A stretch of DNA of 64,000 nt from Streptomyces sp. NBC_00708 (GCA_036226585.1 CP108997.1:4278001-4342000); one strand, 5' to 3'; shown: positions 45,710 through 55,104, counted from the stretch's first letter. Numbers and translations: made by a program. Notes: a model not told the origin generated them from the sequence alone.

Positions 45710-47206
45710 ATGCGTAAGTGGGGGCCGCTCACCGCGGTCTGTCTGGGGACGTTCATGCTGCTGCTGGACGTCACGATCGTCATCGTGGCACTGCCCGACA
45801 TGGCGCGGGCGCTCGACGCCTCGCTCTCCGATCTGCAATGGGTCATCGACGGTTACGCCCTCGCGCTCGCCGCGCTGCTGCTCGGCATAGGGGCGGCGGC
45901 CGACCGGCTCGGGCGGCGCCGGGTCCACGTCGTGGGCGTCGTGCTCTTCGCCGCCGCCTCGCTGGCCTGCGGGCTCGCCTCCTCGCCGGGTCTGCTGGTG
46001 GCCGCGCGCGGGGTGCAGGGCGTGGGGGCCGCCGCGATGTTCGCGACGACGCTGCCGCTGCTGGCCTCCGTGTACCGGGGCAAGGACCGGTCCGTCGCGC
46101 TCGGGCTCTGGGGCGCGGTGGCCGGGGGCGCCGCCGCGATCGGGCCCGTGGTCGGCGGGCTGCTGACCGAGGGGCCCGGCTGGCGCTGGATCTTCTACGT
46201 GAACCTGCCGGTCAGCGTGGCCGCCGTCTGGCTGACCGGCCGGACCGTGCCCGAGTCGCACGGGGCGCGGGACCGGCGCACCGACTGGGCGGGGACCGCC
46301 GCCTTCGCGGTGTTCGCGGGGGCCGCGACGTACGCCGTCGTCCGGGCGGGCAGCGTCGGCTGGGCGTCCGGGCAGACGCTCGCCACGTTCGGGATCGCCG
46401 CGCTCGCCCTCGTCTGCTTCGTCCTGGTGGAGCTGCGCGTCGCGCACCCGCTGCTGGACCTCTCGCTGTTCCGCACCTCCGCGTTCACCGGGGTGATGGC
46501 CGGGGCGCTCGCCTTCAACATGGCGGCCTTCGGCGTCCTGCCGTACACCTCGATCTGGCTGCAGACGGTCCTCGGCCTCAGCCCCGTCCAGGGCGGCCTG
46601 GCGGTCCTGCCGCTGGCCGCGACCTCGTTCGTGGTGGCCGCCGTCGGCGGCCGGCTGCTGCACGGGGCGCCGCCGCGGCTCACCATCGGCGTCGGGCTCG
46701 TCCTCATCGGCGCCGGCACCCTCGGCCAGGCGGTGCTCGGCGCGGGCTCCTCGTGGCCGGTGCTGGTCCCGGGCCTGGTGGTCGCGGGCATCGGTACGGG
46801 CCTGGTCTCCCCGGCCATCGCGGGCGCGGCGCTCGCCGCGGTGCCGCCGGAGCGGGCCGGTACGGCGGGCGGCGCGGTCAACACCTTCCGCCAGCTCGGG
46901 TACGCCTTCGGGGTCGCCGTGCTCGGGACCGTACTGACCTCCCGGATGGGGGAGAGCCTGGGCGACGGACCGTCCCACGCGCTGGCGGGCGGCGGCGCGG
47001 CGGGGCTGCGGGCCGCCGGGATGCCGGAGCACGCGCTGCGGGCGGCGTTCGCCTCGGGGCTGAACACGGCGGCCGTGGTGGCCGGTGCGGTGGGGATCGT
47101 GGCGGGGGTGGCGGTGCTGCTGCTGGTGAAGGGGGAGCGGAAGGCGCCGGAGGCGCCGGGGGCTGTGGGGGGCGGTGCGGTGGTGGAGGCCGTGCGGGCC
47201 GGGTGA
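45710..47206 (+). CDS. MFS drug-efflux transporter, DHA2 (14-TM) type
   Basis: A 498-residue membrane protein from the ATG at 45710 with AGAAGGACCAAGGAC upstream; the frame extends back to 45566, which would overlap the Lrp gene. Signature blocks are LLLDVTIVIVALPDMARALD (motif D1), IGAAADRLGRRRVHVVGVVL (motif A) and LWGAVAGGAAAIGPVVGGLL with WRWIFYVNLPV (motif C region). Fourteen segments fit the EmrB/QacA family. The substrate is not predictable. Confidence 0.94.
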   Translation: MRKWGPLTAVCLGTFMLLLDVTIVIVALPDMARALDASLSDLQWVIDGYALALAALLLGIGAAADRLGRRRVHVVGVVLFAAASLACGLASSPGLLVAARGVQGVGAAAMFATTLPLLASVYRGKDRSVALGLWGAVAGGAAAIGPVVGGLLTEGPGWRWIFYVNLPVSVAAVWLTGRTVPESHGARDRRTDWAGTAAFAVFAGAATYAVVRAGSVGWASGQTLATFGIAALALVCFVLVELRVAHPLLDLSLFRTSAFTGVMAGALAFNMAAFGVLPYTSIWLQTVLGLSPVQGGLAVLPLAATSFVVAAVGGRLLHGAPPRLTIGVGLVLIGAGTLGQAVLGAGSSWPVLVPGLVVAGIGTGLVSPAIAGAALAAVPPERAGTAGGAVNTFRQLGYAFGVAVLGTVLTSRMGESLGDGPSHALAGGGAAGLRAAGMPEHALRAAFASGLNTAAVVAGAVGIVAGVAVLLLVKGERKAPEAPGAVGGGAVVEAVRAG

Positions 47207-47232
47207 GGGCGCGCCACCTTCGGCGGCGCCTT

Positions 47233-47257
47233 GTCCTCAATCGCCGGACGGGCTTGA
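47233..47257 (+). repeat. dispersed 25-bp repeat, MFS-glmS spacer (a)
   Basis: An exact consensus copy (GTCCTCAAT...core CGCCGGACGGGCTTGA), followed by AGTGGCCGG. It starts 27 bases after the MFS stop. The whole spacer (47207-47393) otherwise contains only the glmS upstream region. Confidence 0.85.
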
Positions 47258-47274
47258 AGTGGCCGGGCACTCCG

Positions 47275-47294
47275 CAATCGCCGGACGGGCTTGA
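47275..47294 (+). repeat. dispersed repeat, MFS-glmS spacer (b), 5'-truncated
   Basis: CAATCGCCGGACGGGCTTGA without the leading GTCCT. Like copy (a) it is followed by AGTGGCCGG, so the duplicated unit here is about 29 bp at a 37-base distance. Confidence 0.8.
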
Positions 47295-47393
47295 AGTGGC
47301 CGGACGGGGCCTACGGGCTTCGTTGGGCTTGAAATAGGGGTCACTTCTGCGACTATGCGAAGAACAGGGGCTGGTGACCAGGAAAGGACCACT

Positions 47394-49241
47394 ATGTGCG
47401 GGATCGTGGGTTACGTCGGTGGGCAGTCGGCGCAGGACGTCGTCGTCGCGGGCCTCAAGCGGCTGGAGTACCGGGGGTACGACTCCGCCGGGATCGCCGT
47501 CCTCGCCGACGGCGGGCTCGCCGCCGCCAAGAAGGCCGGGAAGCTCGTCAACCTGGAGAAGGCGCTGAGCGAGCAGCCGCTGCCCGCCGGTACCGCCGGG
47601 ATCGGGCACACCCGCTGGGCCACCCACGGCGGACCCACCGACGTCAACGCCCACCCGCACCTCGACAACGCCGGCCGCGTCGCCGTCGTCCACAACGGGA
47701 TCATCGAGAACTTCGCGGCCCTGCGCGCCGAACTCGGCGAGCGGGGCCACGACCTGCTCTCCGAGACCGACACCGAGACCGTCGCCCACCTCCTCGCCGA
47801 GGCGTACAGCCAGAGCGGGGAGCCGGCCGAGGCCATGCGCCAGGTGTGCCGGCGCCTCGAAGGGGCGTTCACGCTCGTCGCGGTCTTCGCGGACGCGCCC
47901 GACGTCGTGGTCGGGGCCCGGCGCAACTCGCCGCTCGTCGTCGGGGTGGGCGACGGCGAGTCCTTCCTCGCCTCCGACGTCGCCGCGTTCATCGAGCACA
48001 CCCGGGACGCGATCGAACTCGGCCAGGACCAGGTGGTGGAGCTGCGCCGGGACGGCGTCCTGGTCACCGGGTTCGACGGGGAGCCCGCCGAGGTGCGCGA
48101 GTACCACGTCGACTGGGACGCCTCGGCCGCCGAGAAGTGCGGATACGCCTCCTTCATGCTCAAGGAGATCGCCGAGCAGCCGAAGGCCGTCACCGACACC
48201 CTCCTCGGCCGCATCGACCCCGAGGGCACCCTCCACCTCGACGAGGTCCGCATCACCCGGGGCGAACTGCGCGAGGTCGACAAGGTGGTGATCGTCGCCT
48301 GCGGGACCGCGTTCCACGCGGGGATGATCGCCAAGTACGCCATCGAGCACTGGACGCGCATCCCCTGCGAGACCGAGCTGGCCAGCGAGTTCCGCTACCG
48401 CGACCCGATCATGGACCCGCACACCCTGGTCATCGCCATCTCCCAGTCCGGCGAGACGATGGACACCCTGATGGCCCTGCGGCACGCCCGCGAGCAGGGC
48501 GCGAAGGTCCTCGCCATCTGCAACACCAACGGCTCCACCATCCCGCGCGAGTCCGACGCCGTGCTCTACACGCACGCCGGGCCCGAGGTCGCCGTCGCCT
48601 CCACCAAGGCGTTCCTCACCCAGCTCGTCGCCTGCTACCTCGTCGCCCTCTACCTGGGCCAGGTGCGCGGCACCAAGTGGGGCGACGAGATCCGGACGGT
48701 CATCCGGCAGCTCTCCGAGATCTCCGGCTCGGTGGACCGGGTCCTGGAGACCATGGAACCCGTCCGCGAGCTGGCCCGGTCGCTGGCCTCCCACGACACC
48801 GTGCTCTTCCTCGGCCGGCACGTCGGCTACCCGGTCGCCCTGGAGGGCGCGCTGAAGCTCAAGGAACTCGCGTACATGCACGCCGAGGGGTTCGCCGCCG
48901 GCGAGCTGAAGCACGGGCCGATCGCGCTCATCGAGGACGGGCTGCCCGTCGTCGTCGTGGTGCCGTCCCCGGCCGGACGCTCGGTGCTGCACGGCAAGAT
49001 CGTGTCGAACATCCAGGAGATCCGGGCCCGCGGCGCCCTCACCGTCGTCATCGCCGAGGAGGGCGACGAGGAGGTCGTTCCGTACGCCGACCACCTCATC
49101 CGCATCCCCGCAACGCCTACGCTGCTTCAGCCGCTGGTCGCCACCGTGCCGTTGCAGGTCTTCGCCTGCGAACTCGCGACGGCCCGCGGCAACGAGGTGG
49201 ACCAGCCGCGCAACCTGGCGAAGTCCGTCACCGTGGAGTGA
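47394..49241 (+). CDS. glmS: glutamine-fructose-6-phosphate aminotransferase
   Basis: A 615-residue enzyme (fructose-6-P + Gln to glucosamine-6-P). The ATG at 47394 gives MCGIVGYVG with the N-terminal nucleophile Cys2; GAAAGGACCACT precedes it, and the frame opens earlier at 47355. The glutaminase domain includes [11 protein letters not shown]. Two SIS isomerase domains carry [33 protein letters not shown], and C-terminal [12 protein letters not shown] and AKSVTVE. It heads glmS-acpS-nnr-alr. Streptomyces often have a second glmS. Confidence 0.98.
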   Translation: MCGIVGYVGGQSAQDVVVAGLKRLEYRGYDSAGIAVLADGGLAAAKKAGKLVNLEKALSEQPLPAGTAGIGHTRWATHGGPTDVNAHPHLDNAGRVAVVHNGIIENFAALRAELGERGHDLLSETDTETVAHLLAEAYSQSGEPAEAMRQVCRRLEGAFTLVAVFADAPDVVVGARRNSPLVVGVGDGESFLASDVAAFIEHTRDAIELGQDQVVELRRDGVLVTGFDGEPAEVREYHVDWDASAAEKCGYASFMLKEIAEQPKAVTDTLLGRIDPEGTLHLDEVRITRGELREVDKVVIVACGTAFHAGMIAKYAIEHWTRIPCETELASEFRYRDPIMDPHTLVIAISQSGETMDTLMALRHAREQGAKVLAICNTNGSTIPRESDAVLYTHAGPEVAVASTKAFLTQLVACYLVALYLGQVRGTKWGDEIRTVIRQLSEISGSVDRVLETMEPVRELARSLASHDTVLFLGRHVGYPVALEGALKLKELAYMHAEGFAAGELKHGPIALIEDGLPVVVVVPSPAGRSVLHGKIVSNIQEIRARGALTVVIAEEGDEEVVPYADHLIRIPATPTLLQPLVATVPLQVFACELATARGNEVDQPRNLAKSVTVE

Positions 49242-49263
49242 GCCGAGCAGTAAGGGTGGGAAC

Positions 49264-49635
49264 GTGATCATCGGGGTCGGGATCGACGTGGCGGAGATCG
49301 AGCGGTTCGACGCGGCGCTGGAGCGTACGCCGCAACTCGCTTCGCGGCTGTTCGTGGAGGCGGAGCTGCTGCTGCCGAGCGGGGAGCGGCGCGGGATCGC
49401 CTCGCTGGCCGCCCGGTTCGCCGCGAAGGAGGCCCTGGCCAAGGCGCTCGGCGCGCCCGCCGGGCTGCTGTGGACGGACGCCGAGGTGTACGTGGAGGAG
49501 AGCGGGCAGCCGCGGTTGCGGGTGCGCGGCACGGTGGCGGCTCGCGCCGCCGCGTTGGGGGTGCGGAGCTGGCATGTGTCGCTCAGCCACGATGCGGGGG
49601 TCGCGTCCGCGGTGGTGATCGCGGAGGGGGCCTAG
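49264..49635 (+). CDS. acpS: holo-[acyl-carrier-protein] synthase AcpS
   Basis: A 123-residue phosphopantetheinyl transferase that activates fatty-acid (and some polyketide) ACPs. Motifs are [12 protein letters not shown] at the N-terminus, [13 protein letters not shown], and [22 protein letters not shown] start at 49264, with TAAGGGTGGGAAC upstream. It lies 22 bases after glmS, probably in the same operon. Confidence 0.97.
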   Translation: MIIGVGIDVAEIERFDAALERTPQLASRLFVEAELLLPSGERRGIASLAARFAAKEALAKALGAPAGLLWTDAEVYVEESGQPRLRVRGTVAARAAALGVRSWHVSLSHDAGVASAVVIAEGA

Positions 49636-49688
49636 CCGGTCCGGGGTGCGGTGCCCCGGTGGCCTTGGGGGTCCGGCGGGCCGGTTCC

Positions 49689-49713
49689 GTCCTCAATCGC
49701 CGGACGGGCTTGA
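49689..49713 (+). repeat. dispersed 25-bp repeat, acpS-nnr spacer (a)
   Basis: An exact copy, followed by ATGTGCGGCCCGT. The next copy carries nearly the same 13-base extension, so the local unit is about 38 bp. Confidence 0.85.
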
Positions 49714-49745
49714 ATGTGCGGCCCGTCCTCGGTTCCGTTACCGAT

Positions 49746-49770
49746 GTCCTCAATCGCCGGACGGGCTTGA
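49746..49770 (+). repeat. dispersed 25-bp repeat, acpS-nnr spacer (b)
   Basis: An exact copy 57 bases after (a), followed by TTGTGCGGCCCGT. The pair occupies most of the 186-base spacer between acpS and the NAD(P)HX repair gene. Confidence 0.85.
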
Positions 49771-49821
49771 TTGTGCGGCCCGTTGCCTGCGTGCGGGGCT
49801 CGACCTGCGTACGTTGGGGGT

Positions 49822-51288
49822 ATGCGTAGTGCCTACAGCGTCGACTCCGTACGGGCCGCCGAAGCGGCCCTCATGGCACGGCTTCCCGAAGGTGCGCTGA
49901 TGCAGCGTGCCGCCGCCGGGCTCGCCGCCGCCTGTGCCGATCTGCTGCGCCGGGCCGGGCGGGTCTACGGCTCCCGCGTCGTCCTCCTCGTCGGCACCGG
50001 CGCCAACGGCGGCGACGCCCTGTACGCCGGCGCCCGGCTCGCCCGGCGCGGCGCGGGCGTGGTCGCCGTACGGGTCACGCCAGGCAGGTCCCACGAGGGC
50101 GGCACCGCAGCCCTGCGCGCCGCCGGCGGACACGTGGTGGACGGCGAGGAGAGCACCACCCACGAGGACTGGGCCGGGCGCATCGACCTCGTCGTGGACG
50201 CCATCACCGGCATCGGCGGACGCGGCGGACTGCGGCCGGCGGCGGCCGAACTGGTCGGGCGGTACACCGCGCACGGCGCGCCCGTCGTCGCCGTCGACCT
50301 GCCCAGCGGCGTCGAGGCGGACACCGGCGAGGTGACCGGCGACGCGGTGCGCGCGGACGCCACCGTCACCTTCGGCGCGTACAAGGCCGCGCTGCTCGTC
50401 GACCCGGCCGCCGAACGGGCCGGCGCGCTGCGCCTCGTCGACATCGGGCTCGACGCCGAACTCCCGGCCGTGCCCGACCTGGAGGCGCTCCAGTACGCGG
50501 ACGTCGCCGCGCTGCTGCCCGTACCGGACGCCGAGAGCGACAAGTACCGGCGCGGGGTCGTCGGTATCGCCGCCGGGTCGGCCCGCTACCCGGGCGCCGC
50601 CGTGCTCGCCGTCTCCGGGGCGCTGCGCGGCGGGGCGGGGGCCGTGCGCTACGCGGGCCCCGGCGGCGAGGCGGTCATCGCGCGGCACCCGGAGACCCTG
50701 GTCCACGCGGGCCGCCCCTCCAAGGCCGGGCGGGTGCAGGCGTGGGTCGTCGGACCCGGACTCGGCGACGGCACCGAGGCCGTGGAGGCCGTCTCCGACG
50801 TGCTGGCCACCGAGGTGCCGGTGCTGGTCGACGCGGACGGGCTGCGGCTCCTGGACGCCGACGTGGTCCGCGCCCGTACCGCGCCCACCGTCCTCACCCC
50901 GCACGCCGGGGAGGCCGCCGCGCTGCTCGGCGTGGCGCGCGAGGAGGTCGAGGCCGGGCGGCTCGCCGCCGTACGGGAACTCGCCCGGCGGTTCGGCGCC
51001 ACGGTCCTGCTCAAGGGCTCGACCACCCTCATCGCCACCGGAACCCCGCACACCCCGGTCCGGGTCAACCCGACCGGGACCTCCTGGCTGGCCACCGCCG
51101 GCAGCGGCGACGTGCTCTCCGGCCTGACCGGCTCCCTGCTCGCCGCCGGACTCGCCCCGCTCGACGCCGCGTCCGTCGGGGCGTATCTGCACGGGCTCGC
51201 CGCCCGGCGCGCGGCGGACGGCTCCCCGCTCGCCGCGATGGACGTCGCCGAGGCCATCCCCGAGGCCTGGCGGGACGTCCGGGCCTGA
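49822..51288 (+). CDS. nnr: bifunctional NAD(P)H-hydrate epimerase/dehydratase
   Basis: A 488-residue metabolite-repair enzyme that restores NAD(P)H from its hydrated form. The N-terminal YjeF_N epimerase has VGTGANGGDAL, DAITGIGGRGGL and VDLPSGVEADTG. The C-terminal ADP-dependent dehydratase has GVVGIAAGSARYPGAAVLAV, WVVGPGLGDG, TPHAGEAAALL, LLKGSTTLIA and WLATAGSGDVLSGLTGSLLA. The ATG at 49822 was chosen; the frame opens at 49771 inside the repeat. It commonly sits between acpS and alr in actinobacteria. Confidence 0.96.
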   Translation: MRSAYSVDSVRAAEAALMARLPEGALMQRAAAGLAAACADLLRRAGRVYGSRVVLLVGTGANGGDALYAGARLARRGAGVVAVRVTPGRSHEGGTAALRAAGGHVVDGEESTTHEDWAGRIDLVVDAITGIGGRGGLRPAAAELVGRYTAHGAPVVAVDLPSGVEADTGEVTGDAVRADATVTFGAYKAALLVDPAAERAGALRLVDIGLDAELPAVPDLEALQYADVAALLPVPDAESDKYRRGVVGIAAGSARYPGAAVLAVSGALRGGAGAVRYAGPGGEAVIARHPETLVHAGRPSKAGRVQAWVVGPGLGDGTEAVEAVSDVLATEVPVLVDADGLRLLDADVVRARTAPTVLTPHAGEAAALLGVAREEVEAGRLAAVRELARRFGATVLLKGSTTLIATGTPHTPVRVNPTGTSWLATAGSGDVLSGLTGSLLAAGLAPLDAASVGAYLHGLAARRAADGSPLAAMDVAEAIPEAWRDVRA

Positions 51289-51339
51289 GCGAAGCTGAGG
51301 GCGAGCGTCCGCGGAGAAGCCGAGGAGAGGTGACCGGCC

Positions 51340-51726
51340 GTGAGCAGCAGCGGTGACGTGCGCGTCCGCCGGGTCTACGACGGGGTGGAGGAGGGCGACG
51401 GCACCCGCGTCCTCGTCGACCGGCTCTGGCCGCGCGGGGTTTCCAAGGAGAAGGCAGCGATCGACCGCTGGCTCAAGGACCTCACCCCCTCCGACGAGCT
51501 GCGCTCCTGGTACCACGAGGACCGCTCCGCCACCCGCTACGACGCCTTCGTCGAGCGCTACCGCGCCGAACTGGCCGGACCGGCCCAGACGGCGGCCGTC
51601 GACGAGCTGGTGGGGCTGGTCCGCGCGGGCGGCCCGGTCACGCTCGTCACCGCCGTCAAGGACGTCGAGCACAGCCACGTACCCGTCCTCGCCGACCATC
51701 TGGAACACGAGCTGCGCCACCGCTGA
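51340..51726 (+). CDS. DUF488 family protein
   Basis: A 128-residue protein with the family motifs VRVRRVYDGVEEGDGTRVLV, DRLWPRGVSKEKAAIDRWLK, LRSWYHEDRSATRYDAFVER and VTLVTAVKDVEHSHVPVLAD. The function is unknown; some members bind heme or act near stress loci. GTG start at 51340, with GGAGAGGTGACCGGCC upstream. It lies between nnr and alr and is likely cotranscribed. Confidence 0.92.
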   Translation: MSSSGDVRVRRVYDGVEEGDGTRVLVDRLWPRGVSKEKAAIDRWLKDLTPSDELRSWYHEDRSATRYDAFVERYRAELAGPAQTAAVDELVGLVRAGGPVTLVTAVKDVEHSHVPVLADHLEHELRHR

Positions 51727-51778
51727 CGCGCCCCGCCGGACCGGCCCGCACGGGCGGCTCTGAGAGACTGGGCGCGAT

Positions 51779-52945
51779 ATGAACGAGACAGCGTCCTTGC
51801 GAGCCCGTGCCGAGATCGACCTTGCCGCACTCCGCGCCAACGTGCGCGTCCTGCGTGCTCGGGCGGCCGGGGCGCAGCTCATGGCCGTGGTGAAGGCCGA
51901 CGCCTACGGGCACGGCGCGGTCCCCTGCGCCCGCGCCGCGCGCGAGGCGGGCGCCGCCTGGCTGGGCACCGCGACCCCACAGGAGGCCCTGGCCCTGCGC
52001 GCGGCCGGGCTCGACGGCCGGATGCTGTGCTGGCTCTGGACGCCGGGCGGGCCCTGGCGCGAGGCGATCGAGGCCGACATCGACGTGTCGGTCAGCGGCA
52101 TGTGGGCGCTGCGCGAGGTCACCGATGCGGCGACGGCGGCCGGCCGGACCGCGCGTATCCACCTCAAGGCCGACACCGGACTCGGCCGGGCCGGCTGCCA
52201 GCCCGCCGACTGGCCCGAACTGGTCGCCGCCGCCCGCACCGCCGAGCGCGCCGGCACCGTCCGCGTCACCGGACTGTGGTCCCACTTCGCCTGCGCCGAC
52301 GAGCCGGGCCACCCCTCGATCACCGCCCAGCTGGACACCTTCCGCGACATGGTGGCGTACGCGGAGAAGGCCGGCGTCGAACCCGAGGTGCGGCACATCG
52401 CCAACTCCCCGGCGACCCTGACCGTCCCCGAGTCCCACTTCGACCTGGTGCGGACCGGGATCGCCATGTACGGCATCTCGCCGAGCCCGGAGCTGGGCAC
52501 CTCCGCCGACTTCGGACTGCGGCCCGTCATGACGCTCGCCGCGTCCGTCGCCCTCGTCAAGCAGGTCCCGGCCGGCCACGGCATCAGCTACGGCCACCAC
52601 TACACGACGCCTCGCGAGACCACGCTCGGCCTGGTGCCCCTCGGGTACGCCGACGGCATCCCGCGCCACGCGTCCGGCCGGGGCCCCGTCCTCGTCGGCG
52701 GGGTGCGGCGGACGATCGCGGGCCGGGTCGCCATGGACCAGTTCGTCGTCGACCTCGACGGCGACGAGCCGGCGGCCGGCAGCGAGGCGGTGCTCTTCGG
52801 CCCCGGCGACCGGGGCGAGCCGAGCGCCGAGGACTGGGCACAGGCCGCCGGCACGATCGCGTACGAGATCGTCACCCGGATCGGCGGCCGGGTGCCGCGC
52901 GTCCATCTGGGTGCGACGACCGAGGGGGCCCCGGCCGGGTCCTGA
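51779..52945 (+). CDS. alr: alanine racemase
   Basis: A 388-residue PLP enzyme making D-alanine for peptidoglycan. The PLP lysine is Lys39 in LMAVVKADAYGHG. VTGLWSHFACADEPGH, RTGIAMYGISP, the catalytic Tyr in GHGISYGHHYTT, and VAMDQFVVDL complete the family pattern. The ATG at 51779 directly follows GGGCGCGAT, with no strong Shine-Dalgarno. Confidence 0.97.
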   Translation: MNETASLRARAEIDLAALRANVRVLRARAAGAQLMAVVKADAYGHGAVPCARAAREAGAAWLGTATPQEALALRAAGLDGRMLCWLWTPGGPWREAIEADIDVSVSGMWALREVTDAATAAGRTARIHLKADTGLGRAGCQPADWPELVAAARTAERAGTVRVTGLWSHFACADEPGHPSITAQLDTFRDMVAYAEKAGVEPEVRHIANSPATLTVPESHFDLVRTGIAMYGISPSPELGTSADFGLRPVMTLAASVALVKQVPAGHGISYGHHYTTPRETTLGLVPLGYADGIPRHASGRGPVLVGGVRRTIAGRVAMDQFVVDLDGDEPAAGSEAVLFGPGDRGEPSAEDWAQAAGTIAYEIVTRIGGRVPRVHLGATTEGAPAGS

Positions 52946-53035
52946 CCGGGGAAGCGGCCCTGACCAGGCACGATCTGAAGACGGCCCAGGCTCGGGCCGG
53001 GAGCGACCGACACGACTCACGAGGAGCGCGGCACG

Positions 53036-54274
53036 GTGAGCGACATCAGCACGGGGGACGTGGTGGCGACGGCGGCCGCCTCGGGAGCCGGCTGGCGCCG
53101 GGCGGGAATCGCCGGCGCCGCCATAGGTGTGATCGCCGCGGGCGCGGCGGCCGGGGTCGCCGTGGAGCGGCTGACGGTCGGCCGGGGCATGCGCAAGCGC
53201 GCCCGGCTCGCCCTGGACGCCACCGGCCCGTACGGCTCGCTGCGCGGGCGCCCCGGCCGGGCCGCCGCCGACGACGGCACCGAGCTGTACTACGAGGTCG
53301 ACGAGGTCGATCCCCCCGAGGACGCCGCCCCCTCGGGTTCCCGCAGGCGCCGCCTCTTCGGGCGCAAGGCGCCCGCCCCGGTGACCGTCGTCTTCAGTCA
53401 CGGCTACTGCCTCGGCCAGGACTCCTGGCACTTCCAGCGCGCCGCCCTGCGCGGGATCGTGCGCACCGTCCACTGGGACCAGCGCAGCCACGGCCGCTCC
53501 GAGCGGGGCCGCGCCCAGGCCCGCGCCGGGGGAGGGGTGCCCGTCGGCATCGACCAGCTCGGCCGCGACCTCAAGGCCGTCATCGACGCCGCCGCCCCCG
53601 AGGGCCCGCTCGTCCTCGTCGGCCACTCGATGGGCGGCATGACGATCATGGCGCTGGCCGACCAGTACCCGGAGCTGATCCGTGACCGGGTCGCCGCCGT
53701 CGCCCTCGTCGGCACGTCGAGCGGCCGGCTGAACGAGGTCAGCTTCGGGCTGCCCGTCATGGGCGTCAACGCGGTGCGGCGGGTGCTGCCCGGGGTGCTG
53801 CGGGCGCTCGGTTCGCAGGCGGAGCTGGTGGAGCGCGGGCGGCGGGCGACCGCGGACCTGTTCGCCGGGCTGATCAAGCGGTACTCGTTCGGTTCGCGTG
53901 ACGTGGACCCGGCCGTCGCGCGGTTCGCGGAACGGCTCATCGAGTCCACCCCGATCGACGTGGTCGCCGAGTTCTACCCGGCCTTCGCGGAACACGACAA
54001 GAGCGGGGCCCTGCCCCTCTTCCGGGATCTCCCGGTCCTCGTCCTGGCCGGTGACAAGGACCTCGTGACGCCCAGTTCGCACAGCGAGGCCATCGCGGAC
54101 CTGCTGCCGGACGCGGAGCTGGTGATCGTCCCGGACGCCGGGCACCTGGTGATGCTGGAGCACCCGGAGACGGTGACCGACCGGCTCGCCGACCTGCTGG
54201 TGCGGGCCGGGGCCGTATCGGAGTCCTCTAACGTTGGCGGGCATGGAACCGCAGAACAGCCCGGCGGCCGCTGA
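53036..54274 (+). CDS. alpha/beta hydrolase with an N-terminal membrane segment
   Basis: A 412-residue protein. Residues about 20-45 (AGIAGAAIGVIAAGAAAGVA) form one membrane anchor, followed by a charged region. The hydrolase fold shows VFSHGYCLGQDSWHFQRAAL (oxyanion region), WDQRSHGRSERG, the nucleophile elbow LVGHSMGGMTIMALADQYPE (Ser), LAGDKDLVTP (Asp) and DAGHLVMLEHPE (His), so the triad is intact. Its substrate is unknown. GTG start with GAGGAGCGCGGCAC upstream. Its 3' end overlaps tsaE by 32 bases. Confidence 0.92.
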   Translation: MSDISTGDVVATAAASGAGWRRAGIAGAAIGVIAAGAAAGVAVERLTVGRGMRKRARLALDATGPYGSLRGRPGRAAADDGTELYYEVDEVDPPEDAAPSGSRRRRLFGRKAPAPVTVVFSHGYCLGQDSWHFQRAALRGIVRTVHWDQRSHGRSERGRAQARAGGGVPVGIDQLGRDLKAVIDAAAPEGPLVLVGHSMGGMTIMALADQYPELIRDRVAAVALVGTSSGRLNEVSFGLPVMGVNAVRRVLPGVLRALGSQAELVERGRRATADLFAGLIKRYSFGSRDVDPAVARFAERLIESTPIDVVAEFYPAFAEHDKSGALPLFRDLPVLVLAGDKDLVTPSSHSEAIADLLPDAELVIVPDAGHLVMLEHPETVTDRLADLLVRAGAVSESSNVGGHGTAEQPGGR

Positions 54275-54794
54275 GGCCACCGCGTACGAGAACGTCCCCG
54301 GCGCCGTCACCGTCAAGCTGGCCGTCGACTCCCCCGAACAGATGCGGGCCCTGGGCCGCCGGCTCGCCTCCGCGCTGCGCCCCGGCGACCTCGTCATGCT
54401 CACCGGCGAGCTGGGCGCCGGCAAGACGACCCTGACCCGGGGGCTCGGCGAGGGCCTGGGCGTACGCGGCGCGGTGACGTCCCCCACCTTCGTGATCGCC
54501 CGCGTCCACCCCCCGCTCTCCGGCGGCCCCGCGCTGGTCCACGTCGACGCCTACCGGCTGGGCGGCGGGCTCGACGAGATGGAGGACCTGGACCTCGACG
54601 TCTCGCTGCCGGAGTCCGTGGTGGTCGTGGAGTGGGGCGACGGCAAGGTCGAGGAGCTGTCGGACGACCGTCTCCAGGTGTTCATCGACCGCGCGGTCGG
54701 GGACACCGACGACGAGCGGCGCGCGGTGACGCTGGTGGGCGTCGGGGCGCGGTGGGCGGGGCTGCGGAACGAGTCCTGGGCGCCCTGGGGCTGA
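54243..54794 (+). CDS. tsaE: tRNA threonylcarbamoyladenosine biosynthesis ATPase TsaE
   Basis: A 183-residue ATPase that works with TsaB and TsaD in making t6A37 in tRNAs. P-loop GELGAGKTTLTRGLGEGLG (55-73), then VTSPTFVIARVH, HVDAYRL and VVVEWGDG. I used the ATG at 54243; it overlaps the hydrolase gene by 32 bases in another frame. tsaB lies 1.1 kb downstream beyond a minus-strand gene, so the usual tsaE-tsaB pair is interrupted. Confidence 0.96.
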   Translation: MEPQNSPAAAEATAYENVPGAVTVKLAVDSPEQMRALGRRLASALRPGDLVMLTGELGAGKTTLTRGLGEGLGVRGAVTSPTFVIARVHPPLSGGPALVHVDAYRLGGGLDEMEDLDLDVSLPESVVVVEWGDGKVEELSDDRLQVFIDRAVGDTDDERRAVTLVGVGARWAGLRNESWAPWG

Positions 54795-54854
54795 GACCGG
54801 CAGGCGTTTCCGACGTGGTGTCGGCAAAATGTTGCGCGGAACGGGGCAAGCGTG

Positions 54855-54893
54855 GTGACATGGAGGACGAGAGCGGGTTAGGTCTACCTAACC
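54855..54893 (+). promoter_or_regulatory. iron-box-like palindrome over a candidate promoter
   Basis: GGTTAGGT-CT-ACCTAACC (54876-54893) is a perfect 8-bp inverted repeat. It resembles DmdR1/IdeR iron boxes but has a shorter spacer; by direct comparison it matches the 19-base iron-box pattern at 13 positions. A GTGACA (54855-54860) 18 bases before TAGGTC (54879-54884) could be the promoter, with the palindrome covering its -10. Confidence 0.5.
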
Positions 54894-54924
54894 ATGCCTT
54901 CCACCGGAGCCCCAGGAGGCGTCC

Positions 54925-55104
54925 ATGCCGACACCCGAGCGCGAGCCGTCGCCGAGGCCGACGGTATCGATGACGGCCCTACTGGCCGCGAACGCGGCGG
55001 CGAACGCGGTGTCGACACCCCCTCGAACCCAGTCGCCCCCGCCGAAGCCCGAACACGCGAAAAAATCCGGACGGGCAGCACACTCAAGCCCGTCCGGCGC
55101 TTGA
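54925..55104 (+). CDS. small ORF (59 residues) behind an iron-box-like operator
   Basis: ATG at 54925 with an ideal ribosome binding site, AGGAGGCGTCC. The product is MPTPEREPSPRPTVSMTALL followed by Ala-, Pro- and Lys-rich sequence, ending HSSPSGA; a short hydrophobic stretch (SMTALLAANAAANAV) lies in the middle. The stop is provided by a copy of the dispersed repeat. No homologue was recognised. The 338-base gap between tsaE and the L,D-transpeptidase-like gene contains nothing else. It could be a genuine small protein or a regulated leader. Confidence 0.45.
   Translation: MPTPEREPSPRPTVSMTALLAANAAANAVSTPPRTQSPPPKPEHAKKSGRAAHSSPSGA

Noticed and set aside
46878..49532. Long minus-strand frame opposite glmS
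   Set aside because: An antisense shadow of glmS; the sense strand has full family motifs.
51656..54487. Long minus-strand frame of over 900 codons opposite alr and the hydrolase
   Set aside because: It covers several well-supported plus-strand genes and has low-complexity Gly/Arg/Val composition with no motifs.
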